Shown: positions 17,732 through 25,751 of the stretch, piece after piece
Numbering within the stretch: the first letter of the stretch is position 1
How the letters are laid out: each line of letters starts with the position of its first letter
Source: CAZHCA01 sp964530825
GTDB taxonomy: Bacteria; Bacteroidota; Bacteroidia; Chitinophagales; Saprospiraceae
Assembly (NCBI GenBank): GCA_964530825.1
Contig: CAZHCA010000016.1
Location: forward strand, 1-64,000
Direction: 5' to 3'
DNA: 64,000 bases
Program-made: the position numbers and the translations under genes
Notes under the pieces: model-generated
Database searches by the model: none
The model's input: only the letters and a program-made list of their open reading frames with translations
What the model was told of the DNA's origin: nothing

Positions 17732-18523
17732 ATGATTATTATGAAGCAACCACTCATTTTAGTAACCAATGACGACGGTATCACCGCCCCGGGTATTCGC
17801 GCGCTCTACGAAGTCGCCCGCGACCTGGGTGAAGTGATCATCGTGGCGCCCGATTCGCCTCAGTCCGGCATGGGACACGCCATCACCATTTCCGATCCGC
17901 TGCGCCTGCGCCCGGTCTCCATTTTTGGCGATACGCCCGCTTACGAATGCTCAGGAACGCCCGTCGATTGTGTCAAGCTAGCCAAAAATGTATTAGTAAA
18001 CGGTCGGCCCATCGACCTCTGCGTGTCGGGGGTCAATCACGGATCTAATGCCTCCATCAATATTATCTACTCCGGCACGCTATCGGCCGCTATGGAAGCC
18101 AGCCTCGAAGGTGTTCCCAGCATTGGCTTTTCATTGCTCGACTATAGCGCTGGAGCCGATTTTGAGCCGGGCAAGCCCTACATCCGGCAAATCATGGAGT
18201 ACTGTTTGGAAAACGGTATGGGACCCGGCAAGCTACTCAATGTCAACATTCCCGCTCTTCCGGAAGCGCAGATAAGAGGCATCAAAATCTGCCGCCAGGC
18301 AGATGCCCGCTGGATCGAGGAGTTCGTCGAATCGCGCGATCCGCGTGGTCAGCCTTATTACTGGCTCACCGGCCGCTTCGCCAACGAGGACCATGCCGAA
18401 GATACTGACATGTGGGCGCTGGAACGTGGTTACGTCTCCGTAGTGCCTTCCATGCATGACCTGACCGACTACGAGGGCGTAAAGCTTTTGCAGGATTTAC
18501 CCGCCGTAAATAAAGAAGCCTAG
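17732..18523 (+). CDS. surE: 5'/3'-nucleotidase SurE
   Basis: Metal-dependent nucleotidase/exopolyphosphatase of the stationary-phase survival family. 263 residues, with the metal-binding ILVTNDDGITAPG at the N-terminus, PDSPQSGMGHAIT, CSGTPVDCVKLA, and the SGVNHGSNAS motif. The ATG at 17732 gives MIIMKQ; the ATG nine bases later is equally possible. It is the first gene of a tight three-gene cluster with a small membrane protein and lpxB. The 280 bases upstream hold no gene. Confidence 0.93.
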   Translation: MIIMKQPLILVTNDDGITAPGIRALYEVARDLGEVIIVAPDSPQSGMGHAITISDPLRLRPVSIFGDTPAYECSGTPVDCVKLAKNVLVNGRPIDLCVSGVNHGSNASINIIYSGTLSAAMEASLEGVPSIGFSLLDYSAGADFEPGKPYIRQIMEYCLENGMGPGKLLNVNIPALPEAQIRGIKICRQADARWIEEFVESRDPRGQPYYWLTGRFANEDHAEDTDMWALERGYVSVVPSMHDLTDYEGVKLLQDLPAVNKEA

Positions 18524-18526
18524 CTT

Positions 18527-18832
18527 ATGCTTTTTGACCGCAACGCCGTTTGGTGGGGATTTTTGCTGGGCGTTTTGACCCCAGTTGTAGGTTATGCCCT
18601 GCTGCTCGTATTGATCGAGCAGATCGAAGCAGCCGGATGGTTTCCGCGGGGTGGCGGGTCGCCCTTCCACACCCGTACGGTGATTCTGATAGCGGTATGC
18701 CTAAACGTCCTTCCTTTTCAATGGTACCAACGATGCAAATACACCCAGACGATGCGGGGCATTGTCTTTGCTACCCTGGTGGCAAGCGGCGTTTGGCTGT
18801 ACTTTTTCGCCCGCGAATTAACTATTTTTTGA
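18527..18832 (+). CDS. Small inner-membrane protein between surE and lpxB
   Basis: A 101-residue protein with three predicted membrane segments (about residues 9-31, 50-65 and 76-94). I do not recognise a named family. It starts three bases after the surE stop and its stop is directly followed by the lpxB ATG, so it must be co-translated with them. The position suggests a link to envelope or lipid A biogenesis, but that is guilt by association only. Confidence 0.7.
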   Translation: MLFDRNAVWWGFLLGVLTPVVGYALLLVLIEQIEAAGWFPRGGGSPFHTRTVILIAVCLNVLPFQWYQRCKYTQTMRGIVFATLVASGVWLYFFARELTIF

Positions 18833-19954
18833 ATGAAATACTACATCATCGCCGGGGAAGCCTCGGGCGATCTACATGGCGCCAATCTGATGCGCGCCCT
18901 TCGCCAGGAAGACCCCGATGCCAGCTTTCGGGTTTGGGGCGGCGAACACATGGAAGACGCCGGGGGAGAAGTTATCAAACACTACCGAGACCTGGCCTTT
19001 ATGGGCTTCGTCGAGGTAGCCAAAAACCTGCGCACCATTCTGCGCAATATTGCTTTCTGTAAAGCTGATATCGAAGCCTGCCGGCCCGATGTACTGATTC
19101 TTATCGACTATCCGGGATTCAACCTGAGAATCGCGGAGTGGGCGCATCCACTCGGTTACCAGGTGGTTTACTACATTTCCCCTCAGGTATGGGCCTGGAA
19201 GGAAAGCCGGGTAAAAAAAATCAAAGCCAACGTAGATCAACTGTACGTAATCCTGCCCTTCGAACAAGATTTTTACGCTCGCCACAACTACCCCGTAACA
19301 TTCGAAGGGCATCCGTTGCTCGATGTAATCGAAAACTATCCGGTACCACCCAAGTTTCGACAAGAGGAAAACCTCGGGTCTGAACCGATTGTGGCTCTGC
19401 TGCCGGGCAGTCGCCGTCAGGAGATCAGCCGTATGTTATCGGTAATGCTTACGGCCGTGCCACGCTTTCCCAACCTGCAATTTGTAATTGCGGGCGCACC
19501 TTCGATCGAGCCCGAATTTTACCGCTCTTTCGTCGAGCAATCGCCCGACCCCAGTCGCGTACATCTGGTAAGTAATCGCACCTATGATTTGCTTTGCCAT
19601 GCCCATGCCGCACTCGTTACCAGCGGTACCGCCACTCTGGAGACTGCCCTTTTCGGCGTTCCCGAAGTCGTTTGCTACAAAGGGAATGCCCTATCCTACT
19701 GGATTGCTCGCCGCCTGGTCGATGTACCCTTCATTTCGCTCGTCAATTTGGTCGTCGAGCGCGAACTGGTGCGCGAGCTTATCCAAAACCAACTCACTCC
19801 CAATCATTTGGCGCAAGCCCTGCACCAAATCCTCGACCCCGAACACCGCCGGCAACTTGCCCTCGGCTACGCCGACCTGCGCGCTCGCTTGGGCGAAAGC
19901 GGCGCCAGTAATCGTGTAGCTCATCACTTGGTCAATCGGTTTGGAAAAAAATGA
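18833..19954 (+). CDS. lpxB: Lipid-A-disaccharide synthase
   Basis: Glycosyltransferase (GT19) that joins UDP-2,3-diacylglucosamine and lipid X to form the lipid A disaccharide at the inner-membrane face. 373 residues. Seen: IIAGEASGDLHGANLM at the N-terminus, MGFVEVAKNL, LILIDYPGFNLRIAE, YYISPQVWAWKESR, LPFEQDFY, LLPGSRRQEI and the C-terminal TSGTATLETALFGVPEVVCYK. The gene shows that this organism makes lipid A and so has an LPS-type outer membrane. Confidence 0.95.
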   Translation: MKYYIIAGEASGDLHGANLMRALRQEDPDASFRVWGGEHMEDAGGEVIKHYRDLAFMGFVEVAKNLRTILRNIAFCKADIEACRPDVLILIDYPGFNLRIAEWAHPLGYQVVYYISPQVWAWKESRVKKIKANVDQLYVILPFEQDFYARHNYPVTFEGHPLLDVIENYPVPPKFRQEENLGSEPIVALLPGSRRQEISRMLSVMLTAVPRFPNLQFVIAGAPSIEPEFYRSFVEQSPDPSRVHLVSNRTYDLLCHAHAALVTSGTATLETALFGVPEVVCYKGNALSYWIARRLVDVPFISLVNLVVERELVRELIQNQLTPNHLAQALHQILDPEHRRQLALGYADLRARLGESGASNRVAHHLVNRFGKK

Positions 19955-20056
19955 GGAAAAGGAAAAGCCCGAAGCTATTTGGCACGGTTGTTGAAATAAA
20001 TTTCAACATATTTATATTTTTTGTTATATAAAATCGGATAATACATTTTATTTTTC

Positions 20057-20064
20057 TACATTTG
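20057..20064 (+). promoter_or_regulatory. -7 box upstream of the small membrane protein/PspC genes
   Basis: TACATTTG is an exact match to the Bacteroidota -7 consensus TAnnTTTG, within a strongly AT-rich 120-base stretch after lpxB. It lies 89 bases before the ATG at 20153. No clear -33 element is placed 19-21 bases upstream. Confidence 0.45.
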
Positions 20065-20152
20065 TAAAAGAGCGCTTTCCAAGTCCTTAACTCAAGTACC
20101 GAATGTAGACGAAACCGTGCCTGGTCCTGCGGGGCCGCAAAAACTACACCAA

Positions 20153-20344
20153 ATGCATACACACACAAACTCGGCACCGGTGCGACAAGCGCGCCGGGTG
20201 GAAAATCTGTTCCTGTTTTTATTGCTTATTGTGGGAATTATCGGAGCGTTAAGTCTGCTTTCGCAATCGGAAGATCAAGCTACTGGCTACCGAAAGCCCT
20301 CCCAACCGGTAGAGGCGGCCTACGGGCGGCCTTCACCGGCTTAA
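20153..20344 (+). CDS. Small single-pass membrane protein
   Basis: A 63-residue protein with one strong membrane helix (about residues 18-36, ENLFLFLLLIVGIIGALSLL) and a short polar tail rich in Pro and Gln. No family recognised. The ATG at 20153 was chosen over a GTG at 20117. It is followed by the PspC-like gene on the same strand. It may be a small envelope protein, but a chance frame cannot be fully ruled out. Confidence 0.5.
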   Translation: MHTHTNSAPVRQARRVENLFLFLLLIVGIIGALSLLSQSEDQATGYRKPSQPVEAAYGRPSPA

Positions 20345-20419
20345 ATGCGCCAGAAAGCTTGCGCTCCGAACAAAAAATGCAGATTTTTGTTACTCAACCG
20401 TTCCAGTAAAAGCAAGTCT

Positions 20420-20635
20420 ATGGGTTCACTATTCGACAATCTAGAACGGTCGGCGTTCGGCGTATGCAATTATCTTGGCGAAAAGATGGGTATTGCTTCC
20501 TCCCGGGTTCGGCTGTATTTCATCTACATATCCTTTGCCACCCTGGGTTCGCCCCTGCTCATCTATCTTTTCTTGGCATTCTGGCTCAACATTCGTTCCT
20601 ACTGGAAAGAACGCCACCGGCTCGACTGGCGCTAA
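20420..20635 (+). CDS. Short PspC-domain membrane protein
   Basis: A 71-residue protein that is little more than one PspC domain: FGVCNYLGEKMGIASSRVRL followed by the membrane part FIYISFATLGSPLLIYLFLAF. Bacteroidota commonly have such stand-alone short PspC proteins of unknown function; the name-giving PspC of proteobacteria is a phage-shock membrane sensor. The ATG at 20420 starts exactly where the family begins. An earlier in-frame ATG at 20345 adds 25 residues that look non-coding. Confidence 0.75.
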   Translation: MGSLFDNLERSAFGVCNYLGEKMGIASSRVRLYFIYISFATLGSPLLIYLFLAFWLNIRSYWKERHRLDWR

Positions 20636-20638
20636 GCA

Positions 20639-21298
20639 CTACTGACTAAAAGCATACTGCACGATATTAGCGCCCATGCGCAGGGCGGCTAGCCGTACCT
20701 CCGGCGGGTCGTTGTGAACGTCGGCATCTTCCCAGCCGTCGCCGAGATCGCTTTCGAAAGTATAGAAACAAACCAACCGGTCTTCCCAGAAAATACCGAA
20801 GCCTTGGGGCGGCTTATCATCGTGCTCGTGCACTTTGGGCAACCCGTTCTCGAAGCGGAAAGCCTGCTGATAGATTTCGTGCTCGAAGGGCAGCTCCAAA
20901 AACTCCTGTTCGGGGAAAACTTTTTTCATTGCCACCCGCACATAGGGGTCCATTCCGTAGTTGTCATCGATGTGCAGAAACCCACCGGCAATGAGGTAAT
21001 TGCGAAGGTTCTCGGCTTCCTGATCGGAGAAAACCACATTGCCGTGCCCGGTCATATGTATAAAGGGGTAATTAAAGATTTCCGGGCTCCCCACTTCTAC
21101 CGTCGCGTAGTCGCGCGCGAAGTGGGTGTTGAGTGCCTCATTGCAAAATTTCGCCAGATTGGGCAATGCCGTCGGGTTGGCGTACCAGTCACCACCGCCG
21201 TTGTACTTTAACAACGCCAGCTTTAGCGGATCGGCCTCCTGCTCCCGGTAAAGCGGGAGGGTCAGCAGAAGGCAAAAGAGGAAGAGTAAGGATTTCAT
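20639..21298 (-). CDS. Secreted DUF4159 domain protein
   Basis: A 219-residue exported protein with an N-terminal signal peptide (MKSLLFLFCLLLTLPLY). The mature part matches DUF4159: LLKYNGGGDWYANPTALPNL, FIHMTGHGNVVFS, LIAGGFLHIDDNYG and a C-terminal MGANIVQYA. DUF4159 folds like a class I glutamine amidotransferase-type ThuA relative in some proteins; its function is unknown. It converges on the PspC-like gene and lies 31 bases downstream of the rsmE stop, so the two could form one unit. Confidence 0.8.
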   Translation of the reverse strand: MKSLLFLFCLLLTLPLYREQEADPLKLALLKYNGGGDWYANPTALPNLAKFCNEALNTHFARDYATVEVGSPEIFNYPFIHMTGHGNVVFSDQEAENLRNYLIAGGFLHIDDNYGMDPYVRVAMKKVFPEQEFLELPFEHEIYQQAFRFENGLPKVHEHDDKPPQGFGIFWEDRLVCFYTFESDLGDGWEDADVHNDPPEVRLAALRMGANIVQYAFSQ

Positions 21299-21329
21299 AT
21301 TGTAGCATACTTTAAATTATGTGCAGCGC

Positions 21330-22034
21330 CTACCACCGCGTGCTTTGCACCATTTGACAAGCTACGATCCCTGCCGTCTCGGTACGCAGGCGGCTGGGAC
21401 CAATGCTGACCGGCTGGTAACCCTGCGTTCGTGCAGCGGCTACCTCATCGGGGTGGAAATCGCCTTCCGGTCCGATGAGAACGACCGGAGCGGGCTGGTT
21501 GTTGTAAACCTGGCTGAGCATCGGGTGAGGCGGCTCGGCCAGGTGGGCGATGTAGCAGGCTTCGCTTGCGTTTTTACCGAGAAATTCATCCAAGTCCGTG
21601 AGCGGATGGAGTATCGGCAGGTAAGCCCGCCCCGACTGCTTCATGGCGGCCAGAAGGATTTTTTCGAGGCGGTCGGTGCGTAAGTTTTTACGCTCCGAAC
21701 GGCGGCAGCGCACCGGTGTGATGGCTCCGACGCCGATCTCGGTGGCTTTTTCCAGCAGCCACTCGAAACGATTGCTATTCTTGGTGGGTGCTACGGCTAG
21801 GTGAAGATCTACCGCCGGAGCACCGAAGTCTCTTCTTTCTTCTGCAATATCGACCACGCCCGTCCGCTTGGAAAGCTCGGTCAAAGTACCCCGGTACCAA
21901 TTGCCCTGACCATCGACCACTTCGATTACATCCCCCACCTGCTTGCGCAAGACCTGGGCTACGTGGCGGATCTCCGCTTCGTGCAAAAAAGCCTGGTTTT
22001 CGGTTCGCTTGGGTGCGTAAAACAGTTGCTTCAT
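21330..22034 (-). CDS. rsmE: 16S rRNA (uracil-1498-N3)-methyltransferase
   Basis: SPOUT-class methyltransferase that modifies U1498 of 16S rRNA using SAM. About 234 residues. It has the PUA-like N-terminal part (HVAQVLRKQVGDVIEVVDGQG) and the knotted SAM-binding end: VVLIGPEGDFHPDEVAAA and SIGPSRLRTETAGI. EWLLEKATEIGVGAITPV is also typical. The ATG at 22034 gives MKQLFYAP, the expected start; the longer frame has no family similarity. Confidence 0.92.
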   Translation of the reverse strand: MKQLFYAPKRTENQAFLHEAEIRHVAQVLRKQVGDVIEVVDGQGNWYRGTLTELSKRTGVVDIAEERRDFGAPAVDLHLAVAPTKNSNRFEWLLEKATEIGVGAITPVRCRRSERKNLRTDRLEKILLAAMKQSGRAYLPILHPLTDLDEFLGKNASEACYIAHLAEPPHPMLSQVYNNQPAPVVLIGPEGDFHPDEVAAARTQGYQPVSIGPSRLRTETAGIVACQMVQSTRW

Positions 22035-22218
22035 GCTGGTCGACCATAGGCACCGATTTGTCCATACGCCCGGTGATATTCGAGAAATCCTATTACCTTT
22101 GTAGCCCTTTGGAAAGTCATGCGGCACGATAATTGTTAAAGAAAAATCTGGAGTTTAGGAATAAAGTAAACGATTTTCTCCCATTTATCGTTTTGAGCAA
22201 ACAGCGTAACTACAAATT

Positions 22219-23556
22219 ATGGATTATTTAATTATGGGCGGCCAGCTTATGCTGAGTCTTTCGATTTTGATCGTACTACACGAACTGGGGCACTTCGTAC
22301 CTGCCCGCCTTTTCGGCACCCGGGTAGAAAAATTTTATCTTTTTTTCAATCCCTGGTTTTCCCTTTTCAAAGTGCAAAAGGGCGAAACGGAGTACGGCAT
22401 CGGTTGGCTCCCTCTAGGTGGCTACGTAAAGATCGCCGGCATGATCGACGAAAGCTTCGACTCAGAACAGATGAAAGGTGAACCCCAGCCGTGGGAATTC
22501 CGCTCCAAACCAGCCTGGCAGCGCCTGGTCATTATGCTGGGCGGCGTATTGGTCAACTTCCTCCTGGGATTCTTTATCTACGGTATGGTGCTGTGGGCAT
22601 ATGGCGAAGAGTACTTGCCGTCAACCGAAGTAGCCTACGGTATCTACGTAGACGAACTGGGCGAAAAGCTTGGGCTGCAGGATGGCGACCAGATTCTGTC
22701 GATCAATGGTAAGCCCTTCGAGAAGTTCAACGATCGCGTTTTGGTGCGCGAGGTGGTGATCAACAATGCCGGCCAGATGACTATCCGCCGCAACGGACAG
22801 GAAATGAAGATGCCGATCGACGAATCTTTCGTAGGTATCCTGTCTAAGCACGAGAATAAAGACAAGCAGATCTTCGGCCCCCGCTTTCCCTTCGTCACTA
22901 ACCAGGTGTTGGAGGACTCTCCGGCCGAAGCGGCCGGCATTCAGCCCGACGATAAGATTATCAGCCTGAACGGCGAGCCTACACCCTTTTTTACCGACTT
23001 TCAGCGCAAGGCCAAAGACCTGAAAAATGAGGCGGTCACCATGGGTGTGGTACGCGGGCGCGATACGCTAAGTATCGAATTGACAACTACCGAATCGGGA
23101 ACAGTAGGGATCTATCCCTACGGTCCCACTCACTATTTTGACCTAAAACGGCAGGATTACTCCCTGGCTGCTGCTTTACCTGCAGGCGTTGACAAGGGCT
23201 GGAACATTCTAACCGACCAGGTAAAGGCCTTCGGGCAGATGTTTCGCGGCAAGCTTGACCCCAACGAAAGCCTCGGCGGCTTCGGCAGCATTGCTAGTAT
23301 GTACGGCAGCGTATGGAACTGGGAGCGCTTCTGGCTCATGACGGCCATCCTGTCGCTTATCCTGGCCTTTATGAACTTACTTCCCATTCCAGCCCTCGAC
23401 GGTGGCCACGTGATGTTCCTGCTGTACGAGGTGGTGACTGGCCGCAAGCCTAGCGATAAGTTCATCGAGTATGCTACTATGGTGGGCTTCATTTTGGTGA
23501 TTGGTCTGGTACTATATGTAAACGGGCTGGATGTGTTCAGGAGTTTTTTTAAATAG
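22219..23556 (+). CDS. rseP: Site-2 intramembrane zinc protease, RIP family
   Basis: Cleaves transmembrane substrates inside the bilayer; in E. coli it cuts anti-sigma factor RseA. 445 residues. The zinc motif HELGH is in the first membrane helix (about residues 20-24). GWLPLGGYVKIAGM follows, then two PDZ domains (about 120-200 and 220-290), and the second metal-ligand motif MNLLPIPALDGGH is near residue 390. Four membrane segments are visible. The substrate here is unknown. tRNA genes follow downstream. Confidence 0.93.
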   Translation: MDYLIMGGQLMLSLSILIVLHELGHFVPARLFGTRVEKFYLFFNPWFSLFKVQKGETEYGIGWLPLGGYVKIAGMIDESFDSEQMKGEPQPWEFRSKPAWQRLVIMLGGVLVNFLLGFFIYGMVLWAYGEEYLPSTEVAYGIYVDELGEKLGLQDGDQILSINGKPFEKFNDRVLVREVVINNAGQMTIRRNGQEMKMPIDESFVGILSKHENKDKQIFGPRFPFVTNQVLEDSPAEAAGIQPDDKIISLNGEPTPFFTDFQRKAKDLKNEAVTMGVVRGRDTLSIELTTTESGTVGIYPYGPTHYFDLKRQDYSLAAALPAGVDKGWNILTDQVKAFGQMFRGKLDPNESLGGFGSIASMYGSVWNWERFWLMTAILSLILAFMNLLPIPALDGGHVMFLLYEVVTGRKPSDKFIEYATMVGFILVIGLVLYVNGLDVFRSFFK

Positions 23557-23615
23557 GAGATATACAGAATGGAAGGCCGCACACTTCTTTTTTGAATTAA
23601 ACACCCCATCAACTA

Positions 23616-23646
23616 TTGCCAATAGCCCTGCTTTTCCCTAAATTTG
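23616..23646 (+). promoter_or_regulatory. Promoter of the tRNA-Leu genes
   Basis: TTG at 23616-23618, a 20-base spacer, and TAAATTTG at 23639-23646 match the Bacteroidota -33/-7 promoter form. The -7 box ends 32 bases before the first tRNA-Leu. Confidence 0.55.
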
Positions 23647-23678
23647 CGAGCCGTTGATTGAAATGACAATCACAAAAA

Positions 23679-23761
23679 GCCGAAGTGGCGGAATTGGTAG
23701 ACGCGCACGTTTCAGGGGCGTGTGTCCATCGGGCGTATGGGTTCGAGTCCCATCTTCGGCA
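23679..23761 (+). tRNA. tRNA-Leu (anticodon CAG)
   Basis: 83 nucleotides. Acceptor stem GCCGAAG pairs with CTTCGGC, discriminator A. The D arm contains GGCGGAATTGGTAGACGC, typical of class II leucine tRNAs. The anticodon stem CACGT/GCGTG encloses loop TTCAGGG, giving anticodon CAG, which reads CUG. A long variable arm and the T arm GGGTTCGAGTCCC are present. CCA is not encoded. Confidence 0.95.
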
Positions 23762-23856
23762 CTTTTTTTGATCTATGATTTGGGCTTAGTATGAGGGGTG
23801 CCTACTTCAGCTACACTCAGTAAACTGGATTAGGTTGCATTGCCAAATCGAAGCAA

Positions 23857-23940
23857 GCCGAAGTGGCGGAACTGGTAGACGCGCTGGATTCAAAATCCAG
23901 TGGTGGCAACACCGTGCGGGTTCGATTCCCGCCTTCGGTA
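23857..23940 (+). tRNA. tRNA-Leu (anticodon CAA)
   Basis: 84 nucleotides with the same 5' acceptor arm and D arm as the previous tRNA. The anticodon stem CTGGA/TCCAG encloses TTCAAAA, giving anticodon CAA for the UUG codon. The long variable arm GTGGTGGCAACACC and T arm GCGGGTTCGATTCCCGC are clear. The first acceptor pair is G-U. CCA is not encoded. It lies 95 bases after the CAG tRNA, probably on the same transcript. Confidence 0.95.
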
Positions 23941-23983
23941 CCGATTTTGTTAGCAGTTTGAAAGTTGCAAATTGCTGGTAATT

Positions 23984-24026
23984 AAAACGCTTGCTGTAGG
24001 AGACACAGCAGGCGTTTTTTTTTTTT
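23984..24026 (+). terminator. Intrinsic terminator of the tRNA-Leu transcript
   Basis: AAAACGCTTGCTGT (23984-23997) pairs with ACAGCAGGCGTTTT (24004-24017, one G-U), loop AGGAGAC, followed by a run of 13 T residues starting at 24014. A strong rho-independent terminator. Confidence 0.88.
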
Positions 24027-24093
24027 ATAGTGGCCACACTTGGGTCTTTGCATCTCCCTACCTTTTTTCCTTACCTTTCTTTAAAATCCCCCC

Positions 24094-25710
24094 ATGCGCA
24101 CGTTGTTTTTTCTTTTGCTCCTAAGCCTGCCGGCCCGAGGCCAGATTACTGTCGTAGAGCCGGCCGTACTCGAAATCGATTACTTTTTTAGCGGCGCCCT
24201 GATCGATGACCGGGGCACGGTACTAACGCCCTACGGAGCGGTCAGCGACCTGCTGCGCATCGACTCCCTGACCGGCCGGCCCATTGGCCTGAAGGACCTG
24301 CCGGCACACCAAATCTTACTGCGCGAAGATATTACCAGCAAAATCCTATCGCAAGAGGATACCGCCTACACTGAAAGTACCCGACGCGACTTACAGAACC
24401 GGCGGCGCAATAAAGCGTTACGCGACCAGTACTATCGCTATCCGGGCGTGAGGATAGAATTTTTTTCCACCTTCGCCGGGAAAGCCCACATCTTGGAAAA
24501 CCGCAACGCTCTAGCGACCCAGACCCTGCTGCGAGCACCACATCCGGATACCGCCCAGCAGACCGACCCTGTCTTGCTACGCTTTGAACCTGCAGCTCTA
24601 ACGGGCGAGCCACTCGCACTGACGCTGCAGGAATTGCGGCCCGACACAGCCCTACTCATTGGTTTTCCTTATCGGCTTTATTTGTACGATTTACCATCGG
24701 AACTGCAATATGATATCCGGCAGCACGAATTTGCCCGGCGCATTATCCAGACCCTCTACCCCATCGTAGCTGACAAGCCGGAAGATAGTCCTTACGGAAA
24801 AATCCCCTCCAGGTTAGCCTACCTCGACCTGGCGCAGCCTTTAATCGATAAGAAAGCAAGGCATCTCGCTGTATGGGACAGCCTTCAAAAGCCGCTAACC
24901 ACAGGTTGCCAGGATATACCCGTCAATGTTGCTGAATTGTTACGGCAGCAAGAGCGGGTATTTCAAACTTTCAGCCGGCATCGACGGGGGGTATTTTTAA
25001 CCCGCCTGCTGACCAGGGAATCGGTTGGTATCTTCCACCTTTGCCACCGCCTCTACAACCATTGGAACAACTTAGTGGGAGGCGACCCGCCCGGCGTACG
25101 CCGGAAGATGGACCGACAATTTCTGGAAAACCTGAAACGATTTTACACCGACCACGACCTGGTGGTCGATGCAGAACTATTTGCCATTCTAGTCCCGATC
25201 TACCTGGAAGAGATCGACCCGGGTTTTCACAGTCCATCCTTGCTGGTTGAACTGGGTTATGCTAAAAAGAATTACCAGACACTGTGGAAGCGGCTGACCG
25301 CAAAAACAATTTTGGCCGACAGTGCTCGGGTGTTGAGCGCATTTCGCAAAGATCCGGAACAGGCCAAAGCAATGTTGCAACAGGATTATGCTTACCGGCT
25401 CTGGAAGGATATGACCGATCGGATGGAATACCAGGACAGTCTCCTTTTTGTCGAACAGCTGCCGGTAATCCTGGACGGTCAGCGACAATACCAGAGACTT
25501 TTGGAGTTATGCCGGCCCGCTTTCGCGCCCTTTCCCGAGTGGGACGGCCGGCAGCAGCATCTCGTGGTCGTATACGACGGTAGCGGCGGGTACCGAACGG
25601 TACCCGGCAATTATACAATCAACGGCATTCTCCTTGAACAAAAGGGGAAAACCATTATCGGTTGGCAACACGGCGGGGTTTTCCAACCGGCCACCATCTT
25701 ACAGCCCTGA
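24094..25710 (+). CDS. Secreted S46-peptidase-like protein lacking catalytic residues
   Basis: 538 residues with a short signal peptide (about 1-16). Several stretches can be laid over S46 dipeptidyl peptidases (DPP7/DPP11): SGALIDDRGTVLT (33-45) over the segment that normally leads into the catalytic TNHHC, FFSTFAGKAHILENR with LLRAP (123-148), and LLIGFPYRLYLY (187-198) over the GYPGRT region. Near the C-terminus, GNYTINGILLEQKGKTIIGW aligns with GNSGSP of the Ser site. The His and Ser positions are replaced, and the middle is about 150-200 residues shorter than in active enzymes. I infer a pseudopeptidase; the homology itself is read by eye. Confidence 0.5.
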   Translation: MRTLFFLLLLSLPARGQITVVEPAVLEIDYFFSGALIDDRGTVLTPYGAVSDLLRIDSLTGRPIGLKDLPAHQILLREDITSKILSQEDTAYTESTRRDLQNRRRNKALRDQYYRYPGVRIEFFSTFAGKAHILENRNALATQTLLRAPHPDTAQQTDPVLLRFEPAALTGEPLALTLQELRPDTALLIGFPYRLYLYDLPSELQYDIRQHEFARRIIQTLYPIVADKPEDSPYGKIPSRLAYLDLAQPLIDKKARHLAVWDSLQKPLTTGCQDIPVNVAELLRQQERVFQTFSRHRRGVFLTRLLTRESVGIFHLCHRLYNHWNNLVGGDPPGVRRKMDRQFLENLKRFYTDHDLVVDAELFAILVPIYLEEIDPGFHSPSLLVELGYAKKNYQTLWKRLTAKTILADSARVLSAFRKDPEQAKAMLQQDYAYRLWKDMTDRMEYQDSLLFVEQLPVILDGQRQYQRLLELCRPAFAPFPEWDGRQQHLVVVYDGSGGYRTVPGNYTINGILLEQKGKTIIGWQHGGVFQPATILQP

Positions 25711-25751
25711 CATAGCTTGCAGGACCCAGTCCCAGGTAAATTAATTGGTCG

